DNA of 33,291 nucleotides from an uncultured Ruminococcus sp. (GTDB lineage: Bacteria > Bacillota_A > Clostridia > Oscillospirales > Ruminococcaceae), in assembly GCA_946629405.1 (NCBI GenBank), contig CAMOXW010000230.1:1-33291 (forward strand). Direction: 5' to 3'. Positions 24,701-33,080 of this stretch are shown here, one piece after another (within the stretch, counting starts at the first letter, position 1; every line of letters begins with the position of its first letter). A model generated the notes under the pieces. The model did no database searches. It was not told the DNA's origin and saw only the letters and a program-made list of their open reading frames with translations. The position numbers were made by a program, and so were the translations under genes.

Positions 24701-25396
24701 ACAGCTCCCTCGGCAGGTACCTCAGCGGTGCTGTCCCCGGAGCTCACACAGAAGCTCCAGAGCTATATGACTGCAACAAGGTCGAGCCTCTATGCAGTTA
24801 TGCTGGCAGCCTACAGTACACTTATACACAGGTATACCGCTATGGACGACCTCTGCATAGGCATTACCTCAGCCAACCGTCCCGGCAGGGAAGCCGAGCG
24901 TATAATCGGCTATTTCGCAAATACTCTCGTGCTCAGGAGCAGCTTCGGAAGCGGTGATTCCTTCAATGATATCGTCGAGAGGACGAAAAACGATATCAGC
25001 AGAGTTCTCTCTAATCAGGAGATACCATTTGATATGCTGGTATCCGAGCTCAATCCGCCCAGAAATTCGACCGGTACACCGTTCTTCAGCCACCTTTTCA
25101 CCGAGCTTTTCAACAGCGATGCCTACAGCGTGCTCGATATCAATATGGAGCAGCTCCCGCCTGAGCGAGGGGATGCGAAATTCGATATCATGATGTCAGT
25201 GGGACAGTCAGCCGACGGAAGGGTCACCTGCGTGCTTGAATACAATGCGGGGCTTTATACAAAGGAAACTATGGACTGCTTCCTCGGAAATTATATGCAG
25301 CTTCTTGAGGCGATGCTTGACAACAGTCAGGCGGAGGCTGATATGATAGCATTCGGCGAGGATGAGGACGAGGCTGCGGACGACTATGAGTTCTGA
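21725..25396 (+). CDS. PKS/NRPS: KS / AT remnant / ACP / C
   Basis: The protein is 1223 residues. The KS (about 5-420) is complete: DTTCSSSL with Cys162, EAHGTAT and SNLGHT. Residues about 425-660 keep the linker and the post-AT sequence LPPYAFDLHRYW but contain no GHSxG or AT specificity motif. The AT has shrunk to a docking remnant, so acyl groups must come from another AT, such as that of the 12783 protein. The ACP reads ISGSSLM with Ser720. The condensation domain (about 785-1200) has HHIAGDNWS with His908, His909 and Asp913, and passes the chain to a carrier on another protein. GGAGG of TAGGAGG precedes the ATG by 5 bases. The very acidic C-terminus (EDEDEAADDYEF) could be a docking tail. 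No KR is present. Confidence 0.92.
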   Translation: MGTKDIAIIGMSCRIPGADGIGEFEDVFRTRRCVITDIPKARAELVGGAGEKYMKFGYLENIEMFDNEFFGMTGFEAMSTDPQQRIMLQLAQELFDDAGYTRKGLEGSNVSVNIAASDDDYKYLIDGLSAVSFIGVMPAFIAGRISDHYGLRGPSQVIDTTCSSSLMAIHSSCMQLLSGEADMSVAGGIQLCVFPIKASQDDVVGIASGDGLTRSFDAEANGTGGGEGAGLVLLKRLDDAVRDNDHIYAVIKGSAVNSDGGRGSNISAPSSEGQAEVIRMALEKSGVSPEQIGYLEAHGTATRIGDPIEVRGVSDAYSGFTDRKQWCALGAAKSNLGHTSMAAGILGMIKSVCAVYYGRKYPICHFSKPNPLIDFASSPLYPCTVTEDWDESPRFCAISSFGLSGTNVHMIIGSYEKPEQKKSSGAERELPFPVSAMAEASLRANIARLRDYVEKSSADLENISYTLCCRRDSYKYRAFAAASTREELLSKLSELENEKPSPAEGKIAVLISGDSLDGTPEEVAGYLEKCASLSEGLKQCSSVFLANSRGNIALRVIGGSIAPEQGAAECMKLTDLKKVNAEALVDHLKKYICEGYVFAELFGKGTVGRITEELGGRVISLGGLSDTEIIGTLWRLGAGPELYSGSNAAAVTLPPYAFDLHRYWPEVKNMTASAGLPGGSEAEESAGSTVKETVRGIWEELLSDSSFADDDDFFEISGSSLMIMRMINRIKKLYGVDLEFDDIDDNSTVDDLSALIESRMAAAEGSVSSGGIVHAVREKNPLSHEQNSMICIYERDRDSAAYNMTSFFRLKGSVDTSYLEKAFRCVVAGNEVLHSIYVKEDGEYYSVPASEELFSFKVEDMSGKTADEALGFLHREAAVPFVLESQLPIRCAAAVISANEAYLLFQLHHIAGDNWSAELIIGQLCEYYRQLLENGSITNVIREEYTYSDYSVWQKELIAGERGRKMLGFWKDYLASPPELPVIPTDFPRSGGTAPSAGTSAVLSPELTQKLQSYMTATRSSLYAVMLAAYSTLIHRYTAMDDLCIGITSANRPGREAERIIGYFANTLVLRSSFGSGDSFNDIVERTKNDISRVLSNQEIPFDMLVSELNPPRNSTGTPFFSHLFTELFNSDAYSVLDINMEQLPPERGDAKFDIMMSVGQSADGRVTCVLEYNAGLYTKETMDCFLGNYMQLLEAMLDNSQAEADMIAFGEDEDEAADDYEF

Positions 25397-25404
25397 GGTG
25401 AGCT

Positions 25405-26178
25405 ATGGAGATAAACACAAGGTACATAAAGTATGCAAAGGATATAACTCCGGAGGGCTATAAGCTCATCTGCATTCCCTATGCGGGAGGAGGGGCGAGC
25501 TGCTATATACGCTGGCAGCAGCAGTTTGGGGGAGCGGTGCAGGTGCTTCCGATACAGCTTCCCGGGCATGAAACAAGGCTTTCTGAGCCTCCGCTTTACA
25601 GCTGCCGGCAGGCGGCAGAGGAGATAGCGGAGGCGGTCATGCCGTATATCGAGCACAGCCGTTTTGCGGTATTCGGTCACAGCATGGGCGGGATAATCGC
25701 TTATGAGACCGTGCTCCGGCTGCAGCAGGCAGGCCTTGAGCCGGATGTGCTGTTTGAATCCTCCACGAGCATCGAGGACTATTCCGGGCTTGTGCGTTCA
25801 AGGGAGCTGAGCGAGAAGGACTTTATGGAGAGGATCGCGATATACGGTGCAATAGATGCTGACAGCGAGATAATGCAGGTCCCCGAGTACCATGATATGA
25901 TACTGCGGATACTGCGTGCGGATTTCAGCATCGTTGAGGACTACAAGTGGGACGGCACATTGATACGCTGCCCGATAGTTGCAATGTGCGGCACCGAGGA
26001 CGGTTCGGAGACCATTGAGAATATGCACTCGTGGGAGAATTACACGGAGTCCGCGGCTGAATACAGGAGCTACCCCGGAGGCCATTTTTACCTGAGTGAG
26101 AACACAAGGCAGCTTTGCGGTGATATAAACAAGTATATACAAAAATACTATTGCAGCAGGCTCAGCTGCGTGAAATGA
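25405..26178 (+). CDS. Type II thioesterase (Ser nucleophile)
   Basis: The protein is 257 residues of the free thioesterase family (GrsT, YbtT, PchC). It shows IPYAGGGASCY at the N-terminus, FGHSMGG with Ser93 as nucleophile, an Asp in CGTEDGS, and the base His in YPGGHFYL. Such enzymes hydrolyse acyl groups from stalled carriers, or release the product. It follows the KS-ACP-C gene by 8 bases with a GAGGTG ribosome site and overlaps the next thioesterase by 4 bases (ATGA). No thioesterase domain is built into any megasynthase in the window, so this or one of the other two may be the release enzyme. Confidence 0.94.
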   Translation: MEINTRYIKYAKDITPEGYKLICIPYAGGGASCYIRWQQQFGGAVQVLPIQLPGHETRLSEPPLYSCRQAAEEIAEAVMPYIEHSRFAVFGHSMGGIIAYETVLRLQQAGLEPDVLFESSTSIEDYSGLVRSRELSEKDFMERIAIYGAIDADSEIMQVPEYHDMILRILRADFSIVEDYKWDGTLIRCPIVAMCGTEDGSETIENMHSWENYTESAAEYRSYPGGHFYLSENTRQLCGDINKYIQKYYCSRLSCVK

Positions 26179-26948
26179 GTGTGGATATGGGCAGAAGTTA
26201 TTTTGAATATACCTCCGTTTCGCCGAAGGAGCGGGTGCAGCTTTTCTGCTTTCACTATGCGGGAGGAAGCGCTCTGAGCTATGGCTGGCTGAGCGAATAT
26301 CTGCCGGACTGGATCAGCATATTCCCCTATCAGCTTCCTGGCAGAGGAGGCAGGATCCATGACCGGTATCCGGAAAGCATAATTGAAGCCGCCCATGAGG
26401 CTTCGCTCGCCATAAAAAGCGAGCTCCGCTGCCCGTTCATCCTTATGGGACACAGCATGGGCGGGATGATAGCTGCGGTGACTGCCTCGGTTCTCGAAAG
26501 GGAACACGGCCTTATACCTGAGAGGCTTTTCCTCACGGCAGCTGTGCCGGATTTTGAAAAGAGCTCGAAGGCGAACGGTGTTCTTATGACAGGTCTGGAC
26601 GATGAAGGATTCTGCCGGTGCCTGATAGAATTCGGGGCGATAGACAGCAGGATATTCAGGATAAAAAGCTTCCGGGAGGACTATCTTCCGCTCATACGCT
26701 CTGATTTCAGGATAGCTGAGGCTTATGCCCTGAGGGAGAGGATCTCTGCCGGGATAAGCGCTTACGCCGGCAGCAGCGACAGGATAGTCCGTCCGGAGGA
26801 CATTGAAATGTGGAAGGATATCTCAGACGACGTGAGCATCAGGATAATGAGCGGCGGACACTTCTTCACAAAGGAACACATGGAGGAGATATGCCGCGAT
26901 ATAGCGTCGTTTGCGGAGAACAGGCCTTCAGTTGGAGGGAGCTTATGA
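26175..26948 (+). CDS. Type II thioesterase (Ser nucleophile), second copy
   Basis: The protein is 257 residues and is clearly related to the gene before it, but not a recent copy. It shows FCFHYAGGSAL, MGHSMGG with Ser94, an Asp in AGSSDR, and the His in MSGGHFFT. I chose ATG 26175 because it overlaps the upstream stop as ATGA; a TTG eight codons earlier is in frame but less likely. Its stop overlaps the ATG of the reductase gene, again as ATGA. It is the third thioesterase in the operon; one may edit carriers while another releases or transfers the product. Confidence 0.92.
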   Translation: MSVDMGRSYFEYTSVSPKERVQLFCFHYAGGSALSYGWLSEYLPDWISIFPYQLPGRGGRIHDRYPESIIEAAHEASLAIKSELRCPFILMGHSMGGMIAAVTASVLEREHGLIPERLFLTAAVPDFEKSSKANGVLMTGLDDEGFCRCLIEFGAIDSRIFRIKSFREDYLPLIRSDFRIAEAYALRERISAGISAYAGSSDRIVRPEDIEMWKDISDDVSIRIMSGGHFFTKEHMEEICRDIASFAENRPSVGGSL

Positions 26949-28183
26949 TGTACAGGAGAACAGACAGGCTTTACGATGTGGGAGAGCTTCCCGAGCCGGG
27001 AGTCCTGCCTGAATTTATGCACGCATGGTGCCTCAGGAGCGATAACCTCGGAGAGCCGGAAAGAGCTTTCCGGGAGGAAATAGTTCCGGTCCCGTCACCG
27101 GGAGCAGGTGAGGTCATCGTTGCAAATATGTCCGCCGGGATAAACTATAACGGCGTCTGGGCAGCACTCGGCAAGCCAAAGAACGTTGTTGCAAACAACG
27201 GCACCTACAGCGACGAAAAGCAGGATTTCCATATCTGCGGTTCGGAGGCCTCAGGAATTGTTTACGCTGTAGGCGAGGGCGTTGAAAACGTCCGCGTGGG
27301 CGACAGGGTGATAGTCGGAGCCTCGCAGTATGACAGGGACTGCCCCATTGTCAGGGCGGGAGGCGATCCCGTATCGAGCCCGACCTACCGGGTCTGGGGA
27401 TATGAGGGGAACTGGGGCGCATTTGCACAGTTCTGCAAGGTCATGGACTACCAGTGCAGGAGCTTTCCGGAGTGCCTGAGCTGGTCGGAGGCGGCAAGCT
27501 TTACTGCTGCCGGAGCTGCGGTCTACCGTATGCTTACCCGCTGGCCCCCGAATAATGTCAAGGCGGGCGATGTGGTACTTGTGTACGGCGGAACAGGCGG
27601 GGTAGGAAGTATGGCTATACAGCTTGCAAAGCATTTCGGAGCGATACCTGTTGCGGTCGTATCTGACGATGAGCGCGGGGAGTTCTGCAAGACACTGGGC
27701 GCTGCCGGTTATATCAACAGGAGGAATTTCCGGCACTGGGGAAGACTCGGCGATTATACCAATGATGAGGTCCAGAGGAAATGGAGCGTAGAGGCAGCAA
27801 GGTTCCGGCGGGAGATATGGAAGATCGTCGGCTCGAAGCATTCGCCGGACATAGTCATTGAGCATCCCGGTGCAGATACGCTTCCGACGTCGCTGTTCGT
27901 GTGTGCTCCCGGGGGAATGGTCGTGCTCTGCGGAGCGACATCGTCTTACCATGCCGATATCGACCTGCGCTTTCTCTGGCTGAACCAGAAGCGGATACAG
28001 GGAAGCCACTCCGCGACCCCGGAGGATTACAAGGAATATGTGAAGATAATCGAGAGCTCAGGGATACGTCCCTTCATTGGCAGACATTTTGAATGGTCAC
28101 AGCTCCCGGAGGCTCACCAGCTTCTCTTTGAGGGAAAAGCCCCGACCGGCAAGCTTGTGATAGATATTGTAAAAGGAGTATAA
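26945..28183 (+). CDS. Crotonyl-CoA carboxylase/reductase-like enzyme
   Basis: The protein is 412 residues of the MDR superfamily, and the whole length follows the Ccr family: FMHAWCLRSDNLGEP, INYNGVWAALGKP, FHICGSEASG, WGYEGNWGAFAQF, YGGTGGVGSMAIQL (NADPH loop), INRRNFRHWG, IEHPGADTLPTS and IQGSHSATPED. Ccr enzymes reduce an enoyl-CoA with NADPH and fix CO2 to give ethylmalonyl- or other alkylmalonyl-CoA extenders. CO2-pocket residues known from the Kitasatospora enzyme (Asn81, Glu171, His365, from memory) seem to map to Asn67 or Asn69, Glu154 and His355, so carboxylation is plausible. The 26945 start has GGAGGG five bases upstream and overlaps the thioesterase stop. It agrees with the RAGH motif of the AT in the 12783 protein. 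Simple enoyl reduction on the free ACP is the alternative. Confidence 0.9.
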   Translation: MMYRRTDRLYDVGELPEPGVLPEFMHAWCLRSDNLGEPERAFREEIVPVPSPGAGEVIVANMSAGINYNGVWAALGKPKNVVANNGTYSDEKQDFHICGSEASGIVYAVGEGVENVRVGDRVIVGASQYDRDCPIVRAGGDPVSSPTYRVWGYEGNWGAFAQFCKVMDYQCRSFPECLSWSEAASFTAAGAAVYRMLTRWPPNNVKAGDVVLVYGGTGGVGSMAIQLAKHFGAIPVAVVSDDERGEFCKTLGAAGYINRRNFRHWGRLGDYTNDEVQRKWSVEAARFRREIWKIVGSKHSPDIVIEHPGADTLPTSLFVCAPGGMVVLCGATSSYHADIDLRFLWLNQKRIQGSHSATPEDYKEYVKIIESSGIRPFIGRHFEWSQLPEAHQLLFEGKAPTGKLVIDIVKGV

Positions 28184-28185
28184 TT

Positions 28186-28431
28186 ATGAATAACACAGAA
28201 AAGATAATAGAGATCATCAGACGCGAAATGGGAGTTTTCATCGACAGCAGCGCGGAGATAACTCCCGATACCAACCTCATCAGGGATCTCCACGTTGATT
28301 CGCTTGATCTTGTGGCGATCGTTGACACGATAGAGGAGGAATTCGGCATCAAGATCAGGAACGACGACCTTACCAATATCACGACCGTAAATGACATCGA
28401 CAGGAAGATAAACGAGCTTAAAGCTCAGTAA
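28186..28431 (+). CDS. Free acyl carrier protein
   Basis: The protein is 81 residues, acidic, and of normal ACP length and helix pattern. The phosphopantetheine site is VDSLDLV with Ser39. AAGGAG stands eight bases before the ATG, and the gene begins 2 bases after the reductase. It sits between the Ccr-like gene and a FabF-like ketosynthase, with an FkbH-like gene further on, so it probably carries a special acyl unit for the pathway rather than serving fatty acid synthesis. Confidence 0.95.
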   Translation: MNNTEKIIEIIRREMGVFIDSSAEITPDTNLIRDLHVDSLDLVAIVDTIEEEFGIKIRNDDLTNITTVNDIDRKINELKAQ

Positions 28432-28443
28432 AGAGGTGCAAGG

Positions 28444-29652
28444 GTGAAAAGAGTTGTGATAACAGGCATGGCGCCTGTGTGCGCTGCGGGTACGGACCAT
28501 GAGGAGATGTTTGAAAATCTCTGCGGCGTTAAGCAGTACATAAGACCGCTGGAGAAGAATACTCCCTCACGGGAGGCACTGAAAACGAGCTTCTGCGTGC
28601 CTTATCCGGAATATGATGATTCAGAATTTGCACAGAAGCTTATGCCGGTGAAGAAGCGCGGCTCTGTCAGCTCGCAGGCGGCTGTATTTGCAGCTCTGTC
28701 AGCTCTGAAGGACGCCGGTATAGAGCAGCCCGACGAGGATACGAGAGTTTTTGTAGGAGTAGGCGCTCCAAATATGCCGGAGCTGAGCAGGCAGATACTT
28801 ACCTTCCAGGAAAAGCTCGCAACGGACAGAATGGGCGTCCCTATGGCAATGCAGAGCTCTGTTGCGGCATGGATAGCGATAGTTCTCGGCACACACGGGA
28901 AAAGCATGACCATAAGCATGGCGTGTGCCTCAGGAACAGAGTCCGTGGGAATGGGATATGAGAGCATCCTTGCGGGAAAGTGCAGCATGGCTCTTTGCGG
29001 AGGAAGCGACTGCCTCTATGACAGGAACGAGACACTTCTGAAAAGCTTTGAATATCTCAAGGCGGTATCAGATCTTCCGGACGGCAGCTCAGCTCCGTTC
29101 TCGAAGGAGAGGAGCGGCTTTCTGTTCAGTGAGGGCGGCGCGGGAATAGTAGTAGTTGAGGAGCTTGAACATGCCCTGAAGCGCGGTGCAAGGATATATG
29201 CCGAGATAACAGGCTTTGAAAGCTCAAGCGACGGCTACAGCATCGTTTCCATGATTGAGGACGGAGCAGTCATAAAGGATATGCTCCGCAGGCTGATCGG
29301 AGACAAAAAAGTGGATTATTATAACGCCCACGCTACCGGAACTGTCCTCAATGACAAGGTCGAGGCTGAGGTGATAAGGGAACTTTTCGGGGAAAAGTCC
29401 TCCCAGCCCGCGATAAGTGCGACCAAGTCCGTGATAGGACATACTCTCGGAGCAAGCGGAGCCATTGAAGTAATGGTCTGCGCGGATTCCATCCGTCACG
29501 GAAAGGTACACGGGAGCACCTGCCGGACGATACTTGACGACCTCAACATCACTGCTGAAACGAGGGATATAGAGGTAAACCGTGCGGTTTCCGCCTCCTT
29601 CGGCTTCGGCGGCCACAATGCGGCAATTATGATAGAAAAGTATAACGGGTGA
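28444..29652 (+). CDS. FabF-like free beta-ketoacyl synthase
   Basis: The protein is 402 residues, the size of FabF/KAS II. All three catalytic residues are present: Cys161 in MACASGT, His in NAHATGT, and His in SVIGHTLGASG. The closing FGFGGHN is typical. It should condense a malonyl-type unit on an ACP with an acyl primer. The start is GTG 28444 with AGAGGTG (28433-28439) upstream. It stands next to the free ACP and forms with it a small acyl-building set inside the operon. A link to housekeeping fatty acid synthesis is unlikely because no other fab genes are near. Confidence 0.93.
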   Translation: MKRVVITGMAPVCAAGTDHEEMFENLCGVKQYIRPLEKNTPSREALKTSFCVPYPEYDDSEFAQKLMPVKKRGSVSSQAAVFAALSALKDAGIEQPDEDTRVFVGVGAPNMPELSRQILTFQEKLATDRMGVPMAMQSSVAAWIAIVLGTHGKSMTISMACASGTESVGMGYESILAGKCSMALCGGSDCLYDRNETLLKSFEYLKAVSDLPDGSSAPFSKERSGFLFSEGGAGIVVVEELEHALKRGARIYAEITGFESSSDGYSIVSMIEDGAVIKDMLRRLIGDKKVDYYNAHATGTVLNDKVEAEVIRELFGEKSSQPAISATKSVIGHTLGASGAIEVMVCADSIRHGKVHGSTCRTILDDLNITAETRDIEVNRAVSASFGFGGHNAAIMIEKYNG

Positions 29653-32600
29653 AGCACACAATGATGATAAACGAGATCAATACCAACGTTCAGCCCGCGG
29701 GCTTCAATGATACAGCTCATCCCGCGGACTGGATACCTTACAGCCGGCTGTTTCTTGATGCGGCAGAGAAATACAGGGACAGAACGGCTGTCTATACAGA
29801 CAGCGGCAGCATGACCTACGGCGAGCTCCTTCGCAGAGCAGCATATTCCTGCAAGGCAGTCGCTGAGAGGTGCGGCTCTCCTCAGAAAAGGGCAGCGGTG
29901 CTTCTCGGGAAGGGCACAGAGCTTTTTACAGCAGCGCTCGGGATAGTGCTTTCCGGGAACGTCTATATCCCGCTTGACCACGATTATCCGGAGGAGGCAG
30001 TAAGGGTATGCCTTGAAAATGCAAAGGCTGACATTATAATCGCCGACGAAAAATGGAGCACTCTCCTTTCTGACGGGTATTCTGACAGGCTTGTAAGTCC
30101 CGGGGAGCTCTGCGGCGAATGTGAGGATATGAGCGTATTCAGGGAGTGCGCTCCCGAGGAGCTTTTCTGTATAATCCACACCTCCGGCACTACGAGCTTT
30201 CCTAAGGGCGCGATGCTCACACACGCAGGTATAGTGAATACCCTGAGATTTTCCGCGGAATGCTTTGAACTGAGCGAAAACGACACGGCACTTGCACTTA
30301 CAAATCACTGCCACGATATGTCGCTTTTTGACATCTTCGGACTTTTCATTGCCGGAGCATCTGTTGTGGTGCTGAGCGAGAAAAACTGGCTTGACCCTGA
30401 CAACTGGATAAGGCTCATAAATGAGCGCGGCGTGACCGTATGGAACAGCGTTCCATCGGTGGCATCGGTAATGATCGCCCGTGCAGGCGGAGTGCCTGCA
30501 CCGCTGAGAAAGGTCATCCTCGGCGGAGAAGCAATACCCATGACCATAGCAAGACAGATCATCTCAGCTCCGGACTGCCGCCTGATAAGCGTGGGAGGAC
30601 CTACTGAGACTTCGATATGGAGCATATATCACATCGCCTCTCAGGAGGATAAGGAGCGTGCGGTGATACCCTACGGAAAGCCTGTATGGAACATGAGATA
30701 CAGGCTCCTTGACGACGAGCTGCGGGACGTTCCTGCGGGTGAGCAGGGAGGGATGTATGTGAGCGGTCCGGGAGTTTCGCCGGGATATACCGTTGAAAGC
30801 GAGAACCGCAGGTTCTGCACGGATACTTCGGGGCAGGTCTGGTACAATACCGGAGATGTGGGGGTTTTTGACGAAAAGGCAGGTATCATTTTCTGCGGAA
30901 GAAATGACAATCAGGTGAAGCTTTTCGGCAAGCGCATCGAGCTTGACGGCATTGAGGCGCGGCTGCTTGAGCTTGACGGCATAAGGAGCGCAAAGGCTAT
31001 GATCGACAGGGATAAGCAGGCTATAGTTCTGTTTTATGCTTCCGGCAGCGATCACAGCGAGAGCAGCCTCCGGGAGTGGCTTTCGAGGAATATCCCGGAT
31101 TATATGCTGCCAAAGCGCTTTATCCGCCTCAGCGAAATGCCTCTTACACACAACGGAAAGACTGATAAGAAGGCACTTGAAACAATGCTCGCGGGAAGCA
31201 CGTCTCCTGAGCCGGATAAGACCGCACAGACTGTTGCGGAGGTCTGGAGGAAGGTGCTGAAGCTTGAGGGAGATATCCCGGAGGATACGAATTTCTTTGC
31301 AGCCGGAGGAAATTCTCTCGGTGCGATAAAGGCTTCCGCCCAGATAAACAAGGCGCTCGGCTGTCATACGACACTCAGCAGCGTGTTTGAAAATCCTGTG
31401 CTAAGCAGCTTTATCGAGGCTGTAAGGCGCAGCATCGGCGAAAAAGCGCCGGAGCCTTCCGCTCAGGGAAGCGGTGAGTATTATCTAACGCCGCTCCAGC
31501 AGATGATGTATCTGCCGCTTCTCATGGGCAAGTACGTTGATAAGCTGATACTTGTAAATTATATCGACATAGAAGGCGACATCGACACTGAGCGTTTCAG
31601 GGATGCTGTCTATGCTGCATATCTGAGGCAGCCGGTGCTTCGCTATGAGTTCAGCCTGGACAGCGACGGTCAGCCGGTGCAGAGGCGCGGTGCAAGGACC
31701 TATTCCATAGACGATATCTATACTGAGGTAACTGCTGCTTCCTTTGATGACTGTCTGGAGGAGGAGGCAAAGTGGCAGCCCGACCAGAGCTCCGGAAAAC
31801 TTTGCAGGTTTGTCCTGATGACCGGCAGCGCTGACCGCAGACGTCACAGACTGTGCATAATCATTCATCATCTTGTGTCGGACGAAGTGAGTTTCGGCAT
31901 AATCGTGAACGATATAATGAGATTCTACGATTCACCTGAGCTGATCGCAAAAACTGCTGAGGCAGAGGGATATGAAGGCTATCTCATTATGAAGCACGCC
32001 GAACCCTCGGCTGAGGATACGGCGTACTGGGAAAAGACATTCAGCGACAGGAGCATTTTCTCTCCCCGGAGGATATCCTCGGTTCAGGAGCGCTCGGACG
32101 AGGGCGTTACCGTCACCTGCGCGGTAGACAGGGAGGCGGAGAGCCGTTTCCTCGAAAGCTGCCGCGAGAAGGGCTCGACCGAATTTATCTCGCTTCTCAC
32201 AGCCTTCTGCGTGAGTCTGTGCTGTCTGAGGGGAGAGCTCAGCACCGCCGTGATGATGCCTATAAGCGACCGCACCGAGCAGTACAGTGATGCGGCAGGA
32301 AACTTCATTGACGAGCTTCTTCTGCCGGTCAGCTTTGCGGAGGATGATACCTTTGCAGAAATGCTCGCGCAGGTTCAGGAGAGCTTCCGCCGCTCGATAG
32401 CGGCAGGCACCCGCTCGATGTATAAATATATGCATGATACAGGGCTTTCAGGGAAATTCTATCAGAGCCGTCTGGACATTCCTTACTTCAACTACATAGA
32501 GGCAGATTCCCGCGAAGTCAGGAGCGAAAGTCTTGAGCTCAGCGCTATGAGGTTCTACGGCAGCGATGATACGGCTGAAACGAGCTTTATACTTCACGTT

Positions 32601-33062
32601 GACCATACCTCCGGCAGCAATGAATATATACTCGGGCATAAGTATTATTTCCTCGACAGGGAAAATGCAGAGCGCTTCACCGGACTTTTCAGGGAGGTCA
32701 TCAAAAGGGCTGCTGCGGACAGCGGTGTAAGGCTCTGCGAGCTCATGTCCGGGAAGGCATCTGAGAGCGTTCAGGAGGACAAAAAGCCGGATGAGGAACT
32801 TCCCGGCATCACATCCGCAGCGGACGGAGCCGAAAGCATTGCCGCAAAGGTAAGGGATGTCTGGACAGAGGTGCTCGGAAGTGAGCCGGAGTCCGATGAG
32901 ATCAACTTCTTTGACGCAGGAGGATATTCCTTCCTGCTCTATGAGCTGAGTGCCGCGCTCAACAAAAAAATGGGGAAGAATATACCCTTCATGGCACTGA
33001 TGGAATACACTACGGTCGCATCAATGGCGGAATACCTTGAGGATTTTGACGAAGACGAGTAA
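29649..33062 (+). CDS. NRPS: A / T / C / T
   Basis: The protein is 1137 residues. The A domain (about 25-520) is a close relative of the second A domain in the 4723 protein; my hand-read pocket code is DMFNIGVIWK against DMYNVGVIWK, so both probably load the same residue (Cys, or Ser/Thr). The ATP loop reads SGTTSFPKG, with Ser where Gly is usual. The first carrier is GGNSL with Ser556. The condensation domain (about 610-1030) has HHLVSDE with His740, His741 and Asp745. The last carrier is GGYSF with Ser1097 and has no A domain of its own. GTG 29649 overlaps the KS stop (GTGA); ATG 29661 is an alternative. The C-terminus is acidic (EDFDEDE). Because A comes first with no preceding C domain, it may start a chain or be used in trans. 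Confidence 0.92.
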   Translation: MKHTMMINEINTNVQPAGFNDTAHPADWIPYSRLFLDAAEKYRDRTAVYTDSGSMTYGELLRRAAYSCKAVAERCGSPQKRAAVLLGKGTELFTAALGIVLSGNVYIPLDHDYPEEAVRVCLENAKADIIIADEKWSTLLSDGYSDRLVSPGELCGECEDMSVFRECAPEELFCIIHTSGTTSFPKGAMLTHAGIVNTLRFSAECFELSENDTALALTNHCHDMSLFDIFGLFIAGASVVVLSEKNWLDPDNWIRLINERGVTVWNSVPSVASVMIARAGGVPAPLRKVILGGEAIPMTIARQIISAPDCRLISVGGPTETSIWSIYHIASQEDKERAVIPYGKPVWNMRYRLLDDELRDVPAGEQGGMYVSGPGVSPGYTVESENRRFCTDTSGQVWYNTGDVGVFDEKAGIIFCGRNDNQVKLFGKRIELDGIEARLLELDGIRSAKAMIDRDKQAIVLFYASGSDHSESSLREWLSRNIPDYMLPKRFIRLSEMPLTHNGKTDKKALETMLAGSTSPEPDKTAQTVAEVWRKVLKLEGDIPEDTNFFAAGGNSLGAIKASAQINKALGCHTTLSSVFENPVLSSFIEAVRRSIGEKAPEPSAQGSGEYYLTPLQQMMYLPLLMGKYVDKLILVNYIDIEGDIDTERFRDAVYAAYLRQPVLRYEFSLDSDGQPVQRRGARTYSIDDIYTEVTAASFDDCLEEEAKWQPDQSSGKLCRFVLMTGSADRRRHRLCIIIHHLVSDEVSFGIIVNDIMRFYDSPELIAKTAEAEGYEGYLIMKHAEPSAEDTAYWEKTFSDRSIFSPRRISSVQERSDEGVTVTCAVDREAESRFLESCREKGSTEFISLLTAFCVSLCCLRGELSTAVMMPISDRTEQYSDAAGNFIDELLLPVSFAEDDTFAEMLAQVQESFRRSIAAGTRSMYKYMHDTGLSGKFYQSRLDIPYFNYIEADSREVRSESLELSAMRFYGSDDTAETSFILHVDHTSGSNEYILGHKYYFLDRENAERFTGLFREVIKRAAADSGVRLCELMSGKASESVQEDKKPDEELPGITSAADGAESIAAKVRDVWTEVLGSEPESDEINFFDAGGYSFLLYELSAALNKKMGKNIPFMALMEYTTVASMAEYLEDFDEDE

Positions 33063-33080
33063 TACTTGCAGGAGAGAAAA

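Noticed and set aside
26810..26944. Extended N-terminus of the CCR-like protein inside the thioesterase gene
   Set aside because: The family homology begins after 26945, and GGAGGG with the ATGA overlap marks ATG 26945 as the start.
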